Below, piece after piece: positions 31,960 through 41,026 of a DNA stretch of 64,000 nucleotides (its first letter is position 1; every line of letters starts with the position of its first letter). A program made the translations under genes and the position numbers. The notes under the pieces were generated by a model. It had not been told where the DNA came from. It saw nothing but the letters and a program-made list of their open reading frames with translations, and ran no database searches. The stretch is from Gammaproteobacteria bacterium (GTDB taxonomy: Bacteria; Pseudomonadota; Gammaproteobacteria; Pseudomonadales; Pseudohongiellaceae), in the NCBI GenBank assembly GCA_030654835.1, contig JAURWS010000029.1, positions 1 to 64,000 of the forward strand. Direction: 5' to 3'.

Positions 31960-33549
31960 TCATGGTGTCGTCGACGCGCAGGGATCGAAAATCAGTCCCT
32001 GCTCGGCGCTGCTCAGTTTGGTGCTCAGGGCAGTCACCCATTCAGGGACTCCCCAGAAATGCATCGGCCGGGCCAGCCTCACGATATATCCACGTGCCGT
32101 ATCGAAGCGGCCTGCCGCGATCGCGTAGTCTATCGCCTGTTCCATGACATAGGTGTCGGCGGCCAGCCGCGCGAAGGCCTTGCGCTGATAGACCTCACCC
32201 TCCTGCCAGCTCTGTCCTGGCAACAGAAACAGCCGCGCGTAAGAAAGATTGACCTCCGCAGAATCCGGCTGTCGACTCAGCACAGTTGTGAAGGCATTAC
32301 GCATGGCATCCTCCATCTCCCGCCGTTCTGCCTCCGTATAGCCGCGCTCGCAGTTGCCGAGTTCGGTGTCCAGATACTGTCCATAGTCGAGCAGCAACTG
32401 CGGATCACTCTCCTGCGTGGTCAGTGCCCGCACATACAGGGCGCGCAGATCCGTTGCCACGGTGTCGGGATCAGATGCGGAGCTATCGAAAGCCTGCATG
32501 CGAATGGCGTCGGCAAGTCCGGAATAGGCCCGGCCAATGGACGTCTGCGCTTGCGTCAACGAGCCAAACAGCGATTGTGACTGCCCCAACCGACCCGCGT
32601 ACAGCGCCAGCTCTCCGAAGGCCAGAGTCAGCGCCTCCGCATTGACTTCTTCCGCGTCGAGTTCATCAAGAGGACTGAGCGCAACCACTGTACGCTCCGG
32701 ATCGCCTGCTTCCAGCACTGCCTGCAGATAGCGCAAATACTCTCCAGCAAGTCGATTGGGAGACGCATCGAAGGCCTGATCGAAAGCGAAGCGTTCCGTG
32801 CGCCCCTGTTGCAAGAGGGCCACATAATTGCGCAACTGCTCGCGACGATCGGTGAAGCCTTCCACCTCATGGGCATGCAGCAGAAACTGCATGAACAGCC
32901 CCGCCTTGTAATTGGCGATCTGGATGACTCTGGGCGAGGAAAGCGCGCTGTCGTCATAGAGCAGAGCCTCCAGCCCCAGCATGTCATTGAAGGTAATGGC
33001 GCGGTCCATATCTTCAGTAGACAACTCACGCAATTCGGCCACATCAGACTGTACGCTCAGACGACTGAGATAGTGCGCCATGCCCTCTTCGTACCAGCGC
33101 GGCATGCCAATCGGCTGGTTGTTGATCAGATAATGGGCCATGTGATGCTGAGCCAGATCCATGGCGGCATCGGACTCGGTCATTGCCAGATAGGCGGCGC
33201 GCGGAGAGGAGGTGTAATAGGCGTTCTCTGGTCCATCGGTGAAGACACGCAGCGCCTGCTCGGTCTCGAACACATAGACATTAGTGGTGAGCGGATCATG
33301 TGCTGCAGCGGCTTGCAGCCCCAGCAGAGTAATGGCGGCCTCGCGCCACTGTTCCAGATCCCGGGCAATGCGCTCGGACTCCCCCCTGGATAGCTGGCTG
33401 ATGACGTGGAAGTTGCCGGTGCTGACTTCGAACCAGCGTTCCTGCAAAAGTGCCTGCGCGGCAAGAGATTCTTCAGAGGGGGCCTGCTGCGCAACAGCGC
33501 TCTGCAGCACGGCGAGCATTGGAATCAGGGCGATCAGCGTGCGCATCAT
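31960..33549 (-). CDS. Secreted peptidase-MA/DUF1570-like protein with the catalytic Glu replaced by His, plus TPR-like helices
   Basis: This 529-residue protein has a signal peptide (residues 1-20, cleavage near AVAQQ). Residues 40-190 resemble gluzincin-type peptidases: HFHVIS-like start in NFHVISQL, then AQHHMAHYLINN with His135, His136 and His139, and PRWYEEGMAHYLS with Glu155. In active relatives the first motif is H-E-x-x-H. Here His135, His139 and Glu155 fit the three zinc ligands, but His136 replaces the catalytic Glu, suggesting a dead enzyme or altered chemistry. The C-terminal 300 residues are helical, TPR-like. First gene of the three-gene operon. Alternatives: a structural zinc-binding scaffold. 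Confidence 0.72.
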   Translation of the reverse strand: MMRTLIALIPMLAVLQSAVAQQAPSEESLAAQALLQERWFEVSTGNFHVISQLSRGESERIARDLEQWREAAITLLGLQAAAAHDPLTTNVYVFETEQALRVFTDGPENAYYTSSPRAAYLAMTESDAAMDLAQHHMAHYLINNQPIGMPRWYEEGMAHYLSRLSVQSDVAELRELSTEDMDRAITFNDMLGLEALLYDDSALSSPRVIQIANYKAGLFMQFLLHAHEVEGFTDRREQLRNYVALLQQGRTERFAFDQAFDASPNRLAGEYLRYLQAVLEAGDPERTVVALSPLDELDAEEVNAEALTLAFGELALYAGRLGQSQSLFGSLTQAQTSIGRAYSGLADAIRMQAFDSSASDPDTVATDLRALYVRALTTQESDPQLLLDYGQYLDTELGNCERGYTEAERREMEDAMRNAFTTVLSRQPDSAEVNLSYARLFLLPGQSWQEGEVYQRKAFARLAADTYVMEQAIDYAIAAGRFDTARGYIVRLARPMHFWGVPEWVTALSTKLSSAEQGLIFDPCASTTP

Positions 33550-33647
33550 GGACTGGCTCCGAGGGCGGGGACACGCAGAGCGTACTACCGCCTCACAGAG
33601 CCTGGCAAGAGCGCCACTTTCGATGACCGTCCAGTCAACGGCAAGGT

Positions 33648-35315
33648 TTACATATTAGGATAGTTCGGGCCGCCACCGCCTTCTGGCGACACCCACTGAA
33701 TATTCTGGGACGGGTCCTTGATATCGCAGGTCTTGCAGTGCACACAATTCTGCGAATTGATCTGGAAGCGCTTGCTGCCGTCGCTCTCCTCTACCACCTC
33801 ATACACACCAGCCGGGCAATAACGCTGCGCGGGTTCATCGTAGAGCGGCAGGTTGCGGCCGATCGGAATGGTCGGGTCCAGCAGCCGCAAATGACACGGT
33901 TGGTCCTCTGCGTGGTTGGTGTTGGAGAGGAACACCGACGACAGTTTGTCGAAGGAAATCTTGCCGTCCGGTTTCGCATACTCGATGCGCGGTGACTGCG
34001 CGGCGGGTTTGAGCTGCGCGTGATCCGGCGTTCTGTCATGGAATGTCAGCGGGAATTTACCGCCGAAGATATTGTGTTCAATAAACACCAGCGCGCTGCC
34101 CAGCCAGAAACCGAGCTTGTGAAAACCGGCGCTGAAGTTGCGGGTCTTGTGCAGCTCCGTGTACAGACCGGAGGCCTTGAAACGCGTGGCGTACCCGCTC
34201 AGTTCACGATTCACCGGGGCTTGCTCGGGCGCACGCAGGGCGGCGATCAGCGTTTCGGCCGCCAGCATGCCGGACTTCATGGCCGTGTGGCTGCCCTTGA
34301 TCTTGGCTGCGTTGAGTGTTCCAGCATCGCAGCCGATCAGCAGGCCACCCGGGAAAGTCATCTTCGGCAACGAGTTCAAGCCGCCCTTGATGAGAGCACG
34401 CGCGCCATAGCTGAGTCGCTTGCCGCCCTGGATGTATTGGCGGATTACCGGGTGCTGTTTGAACTTCTGAAACTCGTCGAAGGGGCTGATGTGCGGGTTG
34501 CGATAGCCGAGATCCACGATCAGACCCAGCGACACCTGGTTGTTCTCGCTGTGATACAGGAACCCACCGCTGGAACCGGCATAGCTGGCGCCGATCATCG
34601 GATAGCCAGCGGTATGCACCACCAACCCTTCCTTGTGTTGCTCGGCGGGGATTTCCCAGATTTCCTTGAGCCCGAGGCCGTAATGCTGCGGGTCGGAGTC
34701 TTTGTCCAGACCGAAGCGGGCGATCAACTCCTTACCCAGATGCCCACGACAACCTTCGGCGAACACGGTGTATTTCGCATGGAATTCGAAGCCGGGTTCA
34801 AAAGTGTCTTTGTGTTTACCTTCGGCATCCACGCCCATGTCGCCAGTGGCGACGCCTTTGACACTGCCATCCTCGTGATAGAGGATCTCGGCGGCAGCGA
34901 AGCCCGGAAACACCTCGGCACCCAATTCAGTCGCCTGCTCAGCGAGCCAGCGGCACAGATTCCCCAGAGAGATGATGTAATTGCCGTCGTTGTGCATCGG
35001 GGTGGGAACGAACATGCCGGGAAACTTGAAGGCCTTCTCGGGACCGGCGAGATAATAGACATCGTCACCTGTCACTGCGGTGTTCAGCGGGGCGCCACGA
35101 TCCTTCCAATCGGGGAACAGCTCGTCTAGCGCCGTGGTCTCGAAGACCGCACCGGAGAGGATATGGGCTCCGATCTCGGAGCCTTTTTCGAGCACACAGA
35201 CGCTGATTTCGGTGTCGGATTCTTTCGCCAGCTGCAACAGACGGCAAGCGGTGGAAAGGCCTGCGGGCCCCGCACCGACGATGACAACATCAACTTCCAT
35301 GGACTCGCGTTGCAT
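33648..35315 (-). CDS. Electron transfer flavoprotein-ubiquinone oxidoreductase
   Basis: ETF-QO passes electrons from acyl-CoA dehydrogenases (through ETF) to ubiquinone. The 555-residue protein has the FAD-binding VDVVIVGAGPAGLSTACRLL, GAHILSGAVFE, AEGCRGHLGKELIARFG and LLIGCDAGTLNAAKIKGSHT. The C-terminal [4Fe-4S] domain carries RYCPAGVYEV and NCVHCKTCDIKDP, giving four cysteine ligands. An amphipathic quinone-entry segment (YHSENNQVSLGLIVDLGY region) is typical. Two in-frame starts 5 codons apart (35315 and 35300) are possible. ETF alpha/beta genes are not in the window. It supports the acyl-CoA dehydrogenase at 42-43 kb. The gap 35316-35567 holds nothing recognised. Confidence 0.96.
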   Translation of the reverse strand: MQRESMEVDVVIVGAGPAGLSTACRLLQLAKESDTEISVCVLEKGSEIGAHILSGAVFETTALDELFPDWKDRGAPLNTAVTGDDVYYLAGPEKAFKFPGMFVPTPMHNDGNYIISLGNLCRWLAEQATELGAEVFPGFAAAEILYHEDGSVKGVATGDMGVDAEGKHKDTFEPGFEFHAKYTVFAEGCRGHLGKELIARFGLDKDSDPQHYGLGLKEIWEIPAEQHKEGLVVHTAGYPMIGASYAGSSGGFLYHSENNQVSLGLIVDLGYRNPHISPFDEFQKFKQHPVIRQYIQGGKRLSYGARALIKGGLNSLPKMTFPGGLLIGCDAGTLNAAKIKGSHTAMKSGMLAAETLIAALRAPEQAPVNRELSGYATRFKASGLYTELHKTRNFSAGFHKLGFWLGSALVFIEHNIFGGKFPLTFHDRTPDHAQLKPAAQSPRIEYAKPDGKISFDKLSSVFLSNTNHAEDQPCHLRLLDPTIPIGRNLPLYDEPAQRYCPAGVYEVVEESDGSKRFQINSQNCVHCKTCDIKDPSQNIQWVSPEGGGGPNYPNM

Positions 35316-35567
35316 ACTCTCTCACTCCCCCTGGCGCCTCTATCTGGCTGAACCAGGGACCTAAAATGTCTGATGAAAAATTCAGCCGTGCGCTCGCGGC
35401 GACGGCACGCGGCATTATGCTCAATCAGCATTCAAAGCGCAAAGCGAGGCGCAGACCCGACGGCCATTGCCGTTGAGAAGGGCCTAGGGCGGGGTTCGGC
35501 ACACTGAACCGGTTGTCGACCCGGCGTGCGGAATTTCATGGCGGGGTTGTCTATCGTTGAAGGGGGA

Positions 35568-35762
35568 TCAAATCAAGCGGAGCCAACGATTGCCCGTGCC
35601 GCGACAGACCTGGCAGGCTTGTATCGGCGACGCCTTGCCGGTTCCTTCACAACTGCGACAGACATCCTGATAAGGCTTCTTCAAAATGGCCAGCAGCTCT
35701 CTGTAAGCCTGCGCATTGCGGCCTTGGGCATTCACTGTCAGTTGTCTATCCGCAATGATCAT
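35568..35762 (-). CDS. Small zinc-finger protein with two CxxCxGxG repeats (DnaJ-type)
   Basis: This 64-residue protein has GAGGAG upstream of its ATG. The N-terminal half is helical (RNAQAYRELLAILKKPYQD); the C-terminal half has C-R-S-C-E-G-T-G-K and C-Q-V-C-R-G-T-G-N, two C-x2-C-x-G-x-G units that together bind one zinc, as in the cysteine-rich domain of DnaJ. No J-domain is present. Such single-zinc mini proteins may bind nucleic acid or act as redox or folding aids; no function can be assigned. It is alone on the minus strand between ETF-QO and a divergent CoA transferase. Confidence 0.68.
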   Translation of the reverse strand: MIIADRQLTVNAQGRNAQAYRELLAILKKPYQDVCRSCEGTGKASPIQACQVCRGTGNRWLRLI

Positions 35763-35878
35763 GGCGCGACTCCTCTTCCGACGAACTCATTGACGACTGC
35801 ATTATGTCGCGCTTCTCGGGCAGCTGTTGTTAACATGTTCACAATTTCAAAAATACAATTGCATGGGGATTTGCGCGA

Positions 35879-37063
35879 ATGAACAGGGTTCTCGATGGAA
35901 TCAGGGTGCTCGACTTCGGGCGCTATATTGCCGGCCCGTTTTGCGCCAGTCTGCTGGCGGATCTGGGCGCTGAAGTCATCCGCATCGAGAAGGTGCAAGG
36001 CAGCGAAGATCGCTTTCTCTCCCCCATCACACCACAGGGCGACGGGGCGCTGTTCATGCAGATGGGCCGCAACAAGCTGGGGATGACCCTCAACCCCATG
36101 AAGCCGCAGGGACAGGAGATTGTGCGCCGTCTCGTCGCCACCGCCGATGTCGTCGTCGCCAATCTGCCGCCGGACACCCTGCAGGCCATGGGCCTGGACT
36201 ACGACAGTCTCAAGGCCATCCGCCCGGACATCATCCTCACCATGATCTCCGCGTTCGGCAGTGGCGGACCTTACAGCAATCGCGTCGGTTTCGATGGCCT
36301 TGGGCAGGCGATGTCCGGCGCCATGTACATGTCGGGAACGCCGGAACAACCCGCCAAGTCCTACACCCCGTTCGTCGACTATGGCACTGCCAGCCTCAGC
36401 GCCTTCGGGACCATGGCGGCCCTGCTGGAGCGCCAGAAAACCGGACGCGGTCAAGTCGTCGAGGCAGCGTTGCTCAACACTGCGCTGACCTTCATGAACG
36501 GGACGCTCATTGAGCAGGACGCCATCGCGGTGAATCGCACGGCAACGCTCAACCGCTCGCAGACCTCAGCGCCTTCCGATACTTTCAAAACCCGCGACGG
36601 CTGGGTGCTGGTGCAGAGCGTCGGTGGTCCGTTGTTCGAACGCTGGGTGGCCTTGATGGGCGAACCGCACTGGCTGGACGATCCACGCTTCAAGGATGAC
36701 ATCAGTCGTGGTGACAACGGCACCATCATCAGCGAGCGGCTCGCCCGCTGGTGTGCGGAGCGCAGCAGCGCCGAGGTGCTGGCAGAGATGGAAGAGGCAA
36801 GATTGCCAGCAGGACCAGTGATGTCTCCCCAGAATGTGCTCGATGATCCGCACGTGGCGGCCGCCGCAATGCTGCAGCGCATCGATTATCCCGGTCTACC
36901 CCACCCGGCGCCGGTGATGAAACCGCCAGTGAGCTTGTCGCTGACGCCAGCCTCGATCCGTCATCGAGCACCGACGCTGGGCGAGCATACCGACCAGATT
37001 CTGGGGGAGCTGGGTTACTCGGCGGAAGAGATCACGGCGCTGCGCAGCGCCAGAGTCGTCTGA
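35879..37063 (+). CDS. Family III CoA transferase (CaiB/BaiF), with Asn at the expected catalytic Asp position
   Basis: A 394-residue protein: VLDFGRYIAGPFCASLLADLGAEV-type start (FGRYIAGPFCASLLADLG), VIRIEKVQGSEDR, MQMGRNKLGMTL, VVVANLPPDTLQAMGLDY and ISAFGSGGPYSNRVGFDGLG. These are family III marks; members move CoA between carboxylic acids through an Asp acyl-anhydride. In the alignment block TGRGQVVEAALLN, the last residue (Asn200) sits where formyl-CoA transferase has Asp169, so the nucleophile may be missing or the alignment may be offset by one. The second CoA transferase in this window has Asp there. GGGGAT precedes the start. Substrate is unknown. Confidence 0.88.
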   Translation: MNRVLDGIRVLDFGRYIAGPFCASLLADLGAEVIRIEKVQGSEDRFLSPITPQGDGALFMQMGRNKLGMTLNPMKPQGQEIVRRLVATADVVVANLPPDTLQAMGLDYDSLKAIRPDIILTMISAFGSGGPYSNRVGFDGLGQAMSGAMYMSGTPEQPAKSYTPFVDYGTASLSAFGTMAALLERQKTGRGQVVEAALLNTALTFMNGTLIEQDAIAVNRTATLNRSQTSAPSDTFKTRDGWVLVQSVGGPLFERWVALMGEPHWLDDPRFKDDISRGDNGTIISERLARWCAERSSAEVLAEMEEARLPAGPVMSPQNVLDDPHVAAAAMLQRIDYPGLPHPAPVMKPPVSLSLTPASIRHRAPTLGEHTDQILGELGYSAEEITALRSARVV

Positions 37064-37096
37064 TCGACCTGTTGTGCAGGTCGATTAACGAACCGA

Positions 37097-37834
37097 TCAA
37101 CGCATCGTGAAACCCTGCTCGGCGAGAAACTGCCGCATGTGCGGACGCGCCTTCTCACTCAGCAATGAGGCCACCTGTTCGCTCCAGCAGATGCCGTGGC
37201 CGCCGCCGGTGCGTTGCCGGTAATACTCCCGCACCTGTTCGTCATAGACCGCGATCTGCTCCGCATCGCCCTCCTCGCCATAGACATCCTCCTTGAGTAT
37301 GACCTGCAGCGGCAAACGCGGTTTGATCTCGGGGTTCTGGTCGGGATAACCAAGACACAACCCGAACACAGGGTACACGCCTTGGGGCAATTGCAAGAGA
37401 TCAGAGACCTCGCGAGGATTGTTGCGGATGCCGCCGATGTAGCAGATGCCAAGCCCTGCGGACTCTGCCGCCACCACGATGTTCTGCGCCATCAGCGCGA
37501 CATCGACGGTGGCGATGATGAAGTGTTCGGTGAAGTCGCCAGCAAAGGGTTTGTCGTATTGACGGCAGGCGTTGCCGGGCCGTTGCAGGTCTGCACAGAA
37601 CACCAGAAATTCTGCCGCCGTTTCCACATAGGCCTGATTACCGGCGTACACCGCCAGCTTGCGGCGGCTCTCCGGATTGCGCACACGGATGATGGTGGCG
37701 CCCTGCAGGAAGCTGGACGTGGCGGCCGCCTGCCCGGCACGCAGCAACTGCTCCAGCAACTCCGGCGCGATGGGCTGCGTGGTGTACTTGCGAATGCTGC
37801 GATGAGACATCAGGAGATCGAGCACTGGATTCAT
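37097..37834 (-). CDS. NAD(P)H-dependent nitroreductase (NfsA/FRP family)
   Basis: FMN-containing oxidoreductase of 245 residues, the NfsA size. HRSIRKYTTQPI (FMN-phosphate-binding start), LRAGQAAATSSFLQGATIIR, AEFLVFCADLQR, ALMAQNIVVAAESAGLGICYIGG and YPVFGLCLGYPDQNPEIKPR are family blocks; the last is the NfsA-type GxP region. It reduces nitroaromatics, quinones or flavins with NADPH; the natural substrate is not clear. Its start overlaps the stop of the beta-lactamase-fold gene by 4 bases (ATGA type), so the two are translationally coupled on the minus strand. Confidence 0.9.
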   Translation of the reverse strand: MNPVLDLLMSHRSIRKYTTQPIAPELLEQLLRAGQAAATSSFLQGATIIRVRNPESRRKLAVYAGNQAYVETAAEFLVFCADLQRPGNACRQYDKPFAGDFTEHFIIATVDVALMAQNIVVAAESAGLGICYIGGIRNNPREVSDLLQLPQGVYPVFGLCLGYPDQNPEIKPRLPLQVILKEDVYGEEGDAEQIAVYDEQVREYYRQRTGGGHGICWSEQVASLLSEKARPHMRQFLAEQGFTMR

Positions 37835-38997
37835 GGGGCGTCCTCCGCATCTGTGGGCATGACCGTATCGAGAAACATGGGCACGACGTCGTTGGCGACC
37901 GGGGTCTCGGCATTGAACAGCACCACCATGGCGATATCCAGCTCCGGCACCAGGACTACCTCGGAACGAAAGCCGCGCACGCCACCGCCGTGGTGAATCA
38001 CGCGGCGACCGCCGTAATCAAAGACCCTCCAGCCCAGTCCATACCAGGCTTTCTCCAGTCGGGGCCAGCGATTGAAATAGTTGCCGCTGGGCGTCTCGAC
38101 GACCGGCGCGTGCTGTTCTTTGAGTACCTCGGGTGGCAACACTGCGGGAAAGGCACCGAGATTGGCCTGCGCCCACAGCATCATGTCCTCGACACTGGCG
38201 TTGACGCCCGCCGCAGGGCCGACGGTGTAATATGCGGCATTGGTGGTGGCGACCCGCCAGTGCTCGCCTCCGAATTGATGCGGCGCGCTGACATTGTCGT
38301 GGCCCGCATATCCTTCCAGGCCAAGAGAGGCGTTCTTCATACCTAACGGCGTAAGAATTCGCGTCTGCACGAACTCCTCATAAGTCTGGTGCTCGGAAGC
38401 CTCCACCACATCGGAGACCAGCGAGAACACTACATTCTGATAGCCATAGCAACTACCGGGCGGGCACACGGTGGGGATTTCCTGAAACTTCTCCTGAATC
38501 TTGTCATAGGCCACCCCGGCGTCCAGCATGTTCGAGTAGGCATGGGGCATCAAGCCGGTGGTATGACTCAGCACATGGCGCAGCGTCATGTCCTTGCTGG
38601 TCGGTTCGGTGCCGATGTGATACTGCGGCAGCAAGGTGATCAACGGCGTATCCCATTGCTGCTTGTGGTCATGCACCAGCAGCGCCGCCACCGCACCGGC
38701 GAAGGTCTTGGAGACTGAGGCAATGCGAAACACCGTCTGCGCATTGACAGGCGCCACGCTATCCCTCGATCTCACACCCCACGTCTGCACATCCAGCACC
38801 TTGTCCGCTGTCACGATGCCCATGGCGACGCCGGGAATTCCACGAGTGCTGATCTCGCCCTCCAACCACTGTTCGAAAGTGCCAAAGTCGGTGCCGGGAG
38901 ACGTCTGCTCCTGGGCGATCAGGGGAATCGGGGAAACGAAAGTCAGCGAAAGGACTGTCGTCAAGAGCAGGGTCAGGCGGCAGGTCAGTAGGGTCAT
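37831..38997 (-). CDS. Secreted serine hydrolase, beta-lactamase class C/esterase fold
   Basis: The start at 38997 gives a signal peptide (MTLLTCRLTLLLTTVLSLTF) and 388 residues; the frame runs further upstream without support. Ser94-x-x-Lys97 (FRIASVSKTFAG) is the nucleophile motif; YGYQN provides the Tyr-x-Asn motif; HHGGGVRGF is the third (H-x-G in place of K-T-G). The family covers esterases, DD-peptidases and class C lactamases; H-x-G suggests an esterase or peptidase more than an AmpC. It is exported. The gene overlaps the nitroreductase start by 4 bases. A degQ terminator lies just upstream. Confidence 0.88.
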   Translation of the reverse strand: MTLLTCRLTLLLTTVLSLTFVSPIPLIAQEQTSPGTDFGTFEQWLEGEISTRGIPGVAMGIVTADKVLDVQTWGVRSRDSVAPVNAQTVFRIASVSKTFAGAVAALLVHDHKQQWDTPLITLLPQYHIGTEPTSKDMTLRHVLSHTTGLMPHAYSNMLDAGVAYDKIQEKFQEIPTVCPPGSCYGYQNVVFSLVSDVVEASEHQTYEEFVQTRILTPLGMKNASLGLEGYAGHDNVSAPHQFGGEHWRVATTNAAYYTVGPAAGVNASVEDMMLWAQANLGAFPAVLPPEVLKEQHAPVVETPSGNYFNRWPRLEKAWYGLGWRVFDYGGRRVIHHGGGVRGFRSEVVLVPELDIAMVVLFNAETPVANDVVPMFLDTVMPTDAEDAP

Positions 38998-39100
38998 GGA
39001 AACCAAGAGTGCTCCCCGGGAATCAGCGAGATTGGCGATGCGGGTTGGTGAAAATCGGTTGGCGCTGGAAAATAGCATGTTGGCGAGCAATTGCAAAAAC

Positions 39101-39136
39101 AAAAAAAAAGCCGATCGGAGTTTCCCCGCGATCGGC
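39101..39136 (-). terminator. Rho-independent terminator after degQ
   Basis: On the minus strand GCCGATCG pairs with CGATCGGC around an 11-base loop, followed by nine T. It lies about 105 bases past the protease stop and before the serine hydrolase start. Confidence 0.92.
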
Positions 39137-39240
39137 CAAAGGTAGGCACCGTCTTGCAAAACCTTCCTGCTTCAAACTCTCTAAAACCGTCGTACTTGAA
39201 CTGCGTCTGCTGGTTGCTACGAATCACGCCTGTGTGTGGA

Positions 39241-40719
39241 TCAGGAGAGGATGACCAGCAGCTGCCGATTCTCGCGCAACACACCCAGCACGGTGACCTG
39301 CGAATCCTCGGAGATCAGGGCATTGAACTCACCGAGCGTGGTCACCGCATTGCGATTGATCTCCTGGATGATGTCGCCAGGACGCAGACCAGCACGAAAC
39401 GCCGGACTTTGTTCGTCGACCTCCAGCACCTCGACCCCGGCACTCACGCCGGTGGCTCTGGCGATGGTGCCGGAAGGATCCAGTGTACTCAGCCGGGCCC
39501 CCTGGAAATCCGGCTCATTAAGCCCTCTGCCCTCCTCGGCATCGGTCTGCGCGGCAGCCACGCTGCGATCCTCGCCGCCAATCACGGCCTTGATCTGCTC
39601 TCTGTTGCCGTCGCGGAACAGCACCAGACCTACTTCTTCACTGCGACGCAGCAGACCGACGATGTTGCGCAACTCGCGACCGCTCTCGACCTTGCGGCCC
39701 GCGATCTCGACGATCACATCGGACACCTGGATACCGGCCGCCTCTGCCGCACTGCCAGGGACCACGCTGGTGACCAGGGCGCCCTTGCCGGCACCGGTCT
39801 TGAGGGTAGATTCCATGGCACTGGTCAGGTCCTGAATCTGCACCCCGAGTTGGCCGCGACGCACTTCACCGTCGCGCTCCAAATGTGTCATTACAGCGGC
39901 AATCATGTCCACCGGCACGGCAAACGCGATCCCCGCGCTGGAGCCACTGCCGCTGATGATGGCGGTGTTGATGCCGATCAACCGTCCTTCAAGATCGACC
40001 AGCGCACCGCCAGAGTTGCCAACGTTGATGGCGGCATCAGTCTGAATGAAGTCTTCGTAGTTCTCATTGTTCAGCCCGCCGCGTCCCAGTGCGCTGACGA
40101 TGCCAGAAGTGACAGTCTGACCAATGCCGAAGGGGTTGCCGATAGCCACGACGTAATCGCCGACGCGCAGATTGTCGATATTGGCAAAGTTCAATGCCTG
40201 CAGCCCATCAGCCTCGATCTGCAGCAGGGCGACATCCGTACTGGCGTCACTGCCGATCAGCTTGGCCTGATATTCCCGGCCATCCTGCAGCGCGACAGTG
40301 ATTTCGTCGGCGTTGTCGATGACGTGGTGGTTGGTCACGATATAGCCCTTGGCGGCGTCAACGATCACTCCTGACCCCGTGCCTCTGACCTCTCCGCCAG
40401 GACTATTGCCGCCAGACTCATTGCCCCCGCGACCGTTGCCTCGCGGCAGATCGGGCGGCACCTGTCCGTCCGGATTATTGAAGAAGCGACGCAACTCCTC
40501 CTCGTTGAAATAGCGCAGTTGCTCCGGCGCCGCTGCCTGCTGTGAGGTAGAGACAATCACCACAGCGGGAGTGACGTTCTCCAGCATGGGGGCCAATGAC
40601 GGCACACCGCCATTGCTCGCCTCTTCACTCAATGCCTGGACTTTCGAAACACCCAGGTCGGCAACACCCAAGCCCGTCATGGACACCAGAATCAAACTGA
40701 CTGCCAGCAACTTCTTCAT
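39241..40719 (-). CDS. Do-family periplasmic serine protease/chaperone (DegQ/MucD)
   Basis: The start at 40719 has AGGAGG upstream and begins a signal peptide (MKKLLAVSLILVSMTGLGVA). The 492-residue protein has the trypsin-like triad His132 (VTNHHVIDNADE), Asp162 (DASTDVALLQI) and Ser236 (INVGNSGGALVD), then two PDZ domains (RRGQLGVQIQDLT onward and SAGVEVLEVDEQSPAFRAGL). A Gly/Asn-rich insertion (residues 95-112) lies in the LA loop. It degrades or refolds damaged periplasmic proteins; MucD in Pseudomonas also restrains the sigma-E-type response. It stands alone, divergent from a CadC-like regulator with 307 bases between them. I label it DegQ/MucD without choosing. Confidence 0.93.
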   Translation of the reverse strand: MKKLLAVSLILVSMTGLGVADLGVSKVQALSEEASNGGVPSLAPMLENVTPAVVIVSTSQQAAAPEQLRYFNEEELRRFFNNPDGQVPPDLPRGNGRGGNESGGNSPGGEVRGTGSGVIVDAAKGYIVTNHHVIDNADEITVALQDGREYQAKLIGSDASTDVALLQIEADGLQALNFANIDNLRVGDYVVAIGNPFGIGQTVTSGIVSALGRGGLNNENYEDFIQTDAAINVGNSGGALVDLEGRLIGINTAIISGSGSSAGIAFAVPVDMIAAVMTHLERDGEVRRGQLGVQIQDLTSAMESTLKTGAGKGALVTSVVPGSAAEAAGIQVSDVIVEIAGRKVESGRELRNIVGLLRRSEEVGLVLFRDGNREQIKAVIGGEDRSVAAAQTDAEEGRGLNEPDFQGARLSTLDPSGTIARATGVSAGVEVLEVDEQSPAFRAGLRPGDIIQEINRNAVTTLGEFNALISEDSQVTVLGVLRENRQLLVILS

Positions 40720-41026
40720 CTTCGAGTCCTCCTGTTTAAGCGGTGACGGCGTCCGCCGCACCTTGCATGAGGCCAATCTAGGGAGAGAGCGAGAAAAAAA
40801 CCTGAGGAAGGCGTGAATTTAATATCCAGAAAAGGTGAAGAATACGCCGGGGGCAGCGCGCCTCCTGGAAATTCGTCTAAAATCGCGACAGGAGTTCCGT
40901 TAAACGTGCGTACAAACAGAGGTATACAAAATGTCGCTTGAATTTGAACACAAGCGACCTTATAGATGTCCAAGCGGATAAGGGTTTCCAAACACGTACA
41001 AGAGTCAGGCAGGACAGGGGTAAATC

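Noticed and set aside
34020-35129. Long plus-strand frame (369 codons) over the ETF-QO gene
   Set aside because: It is antisense to a clearly conserved enzyme, lacks a ribosome site and gives no recognisable protein.
39091-40374. Long plus-strand frame (427 codons) over the DegQ gene
   Set aside because: Antisense to a full protease with an intact catalytic triad; composition is that of a shadow frame.
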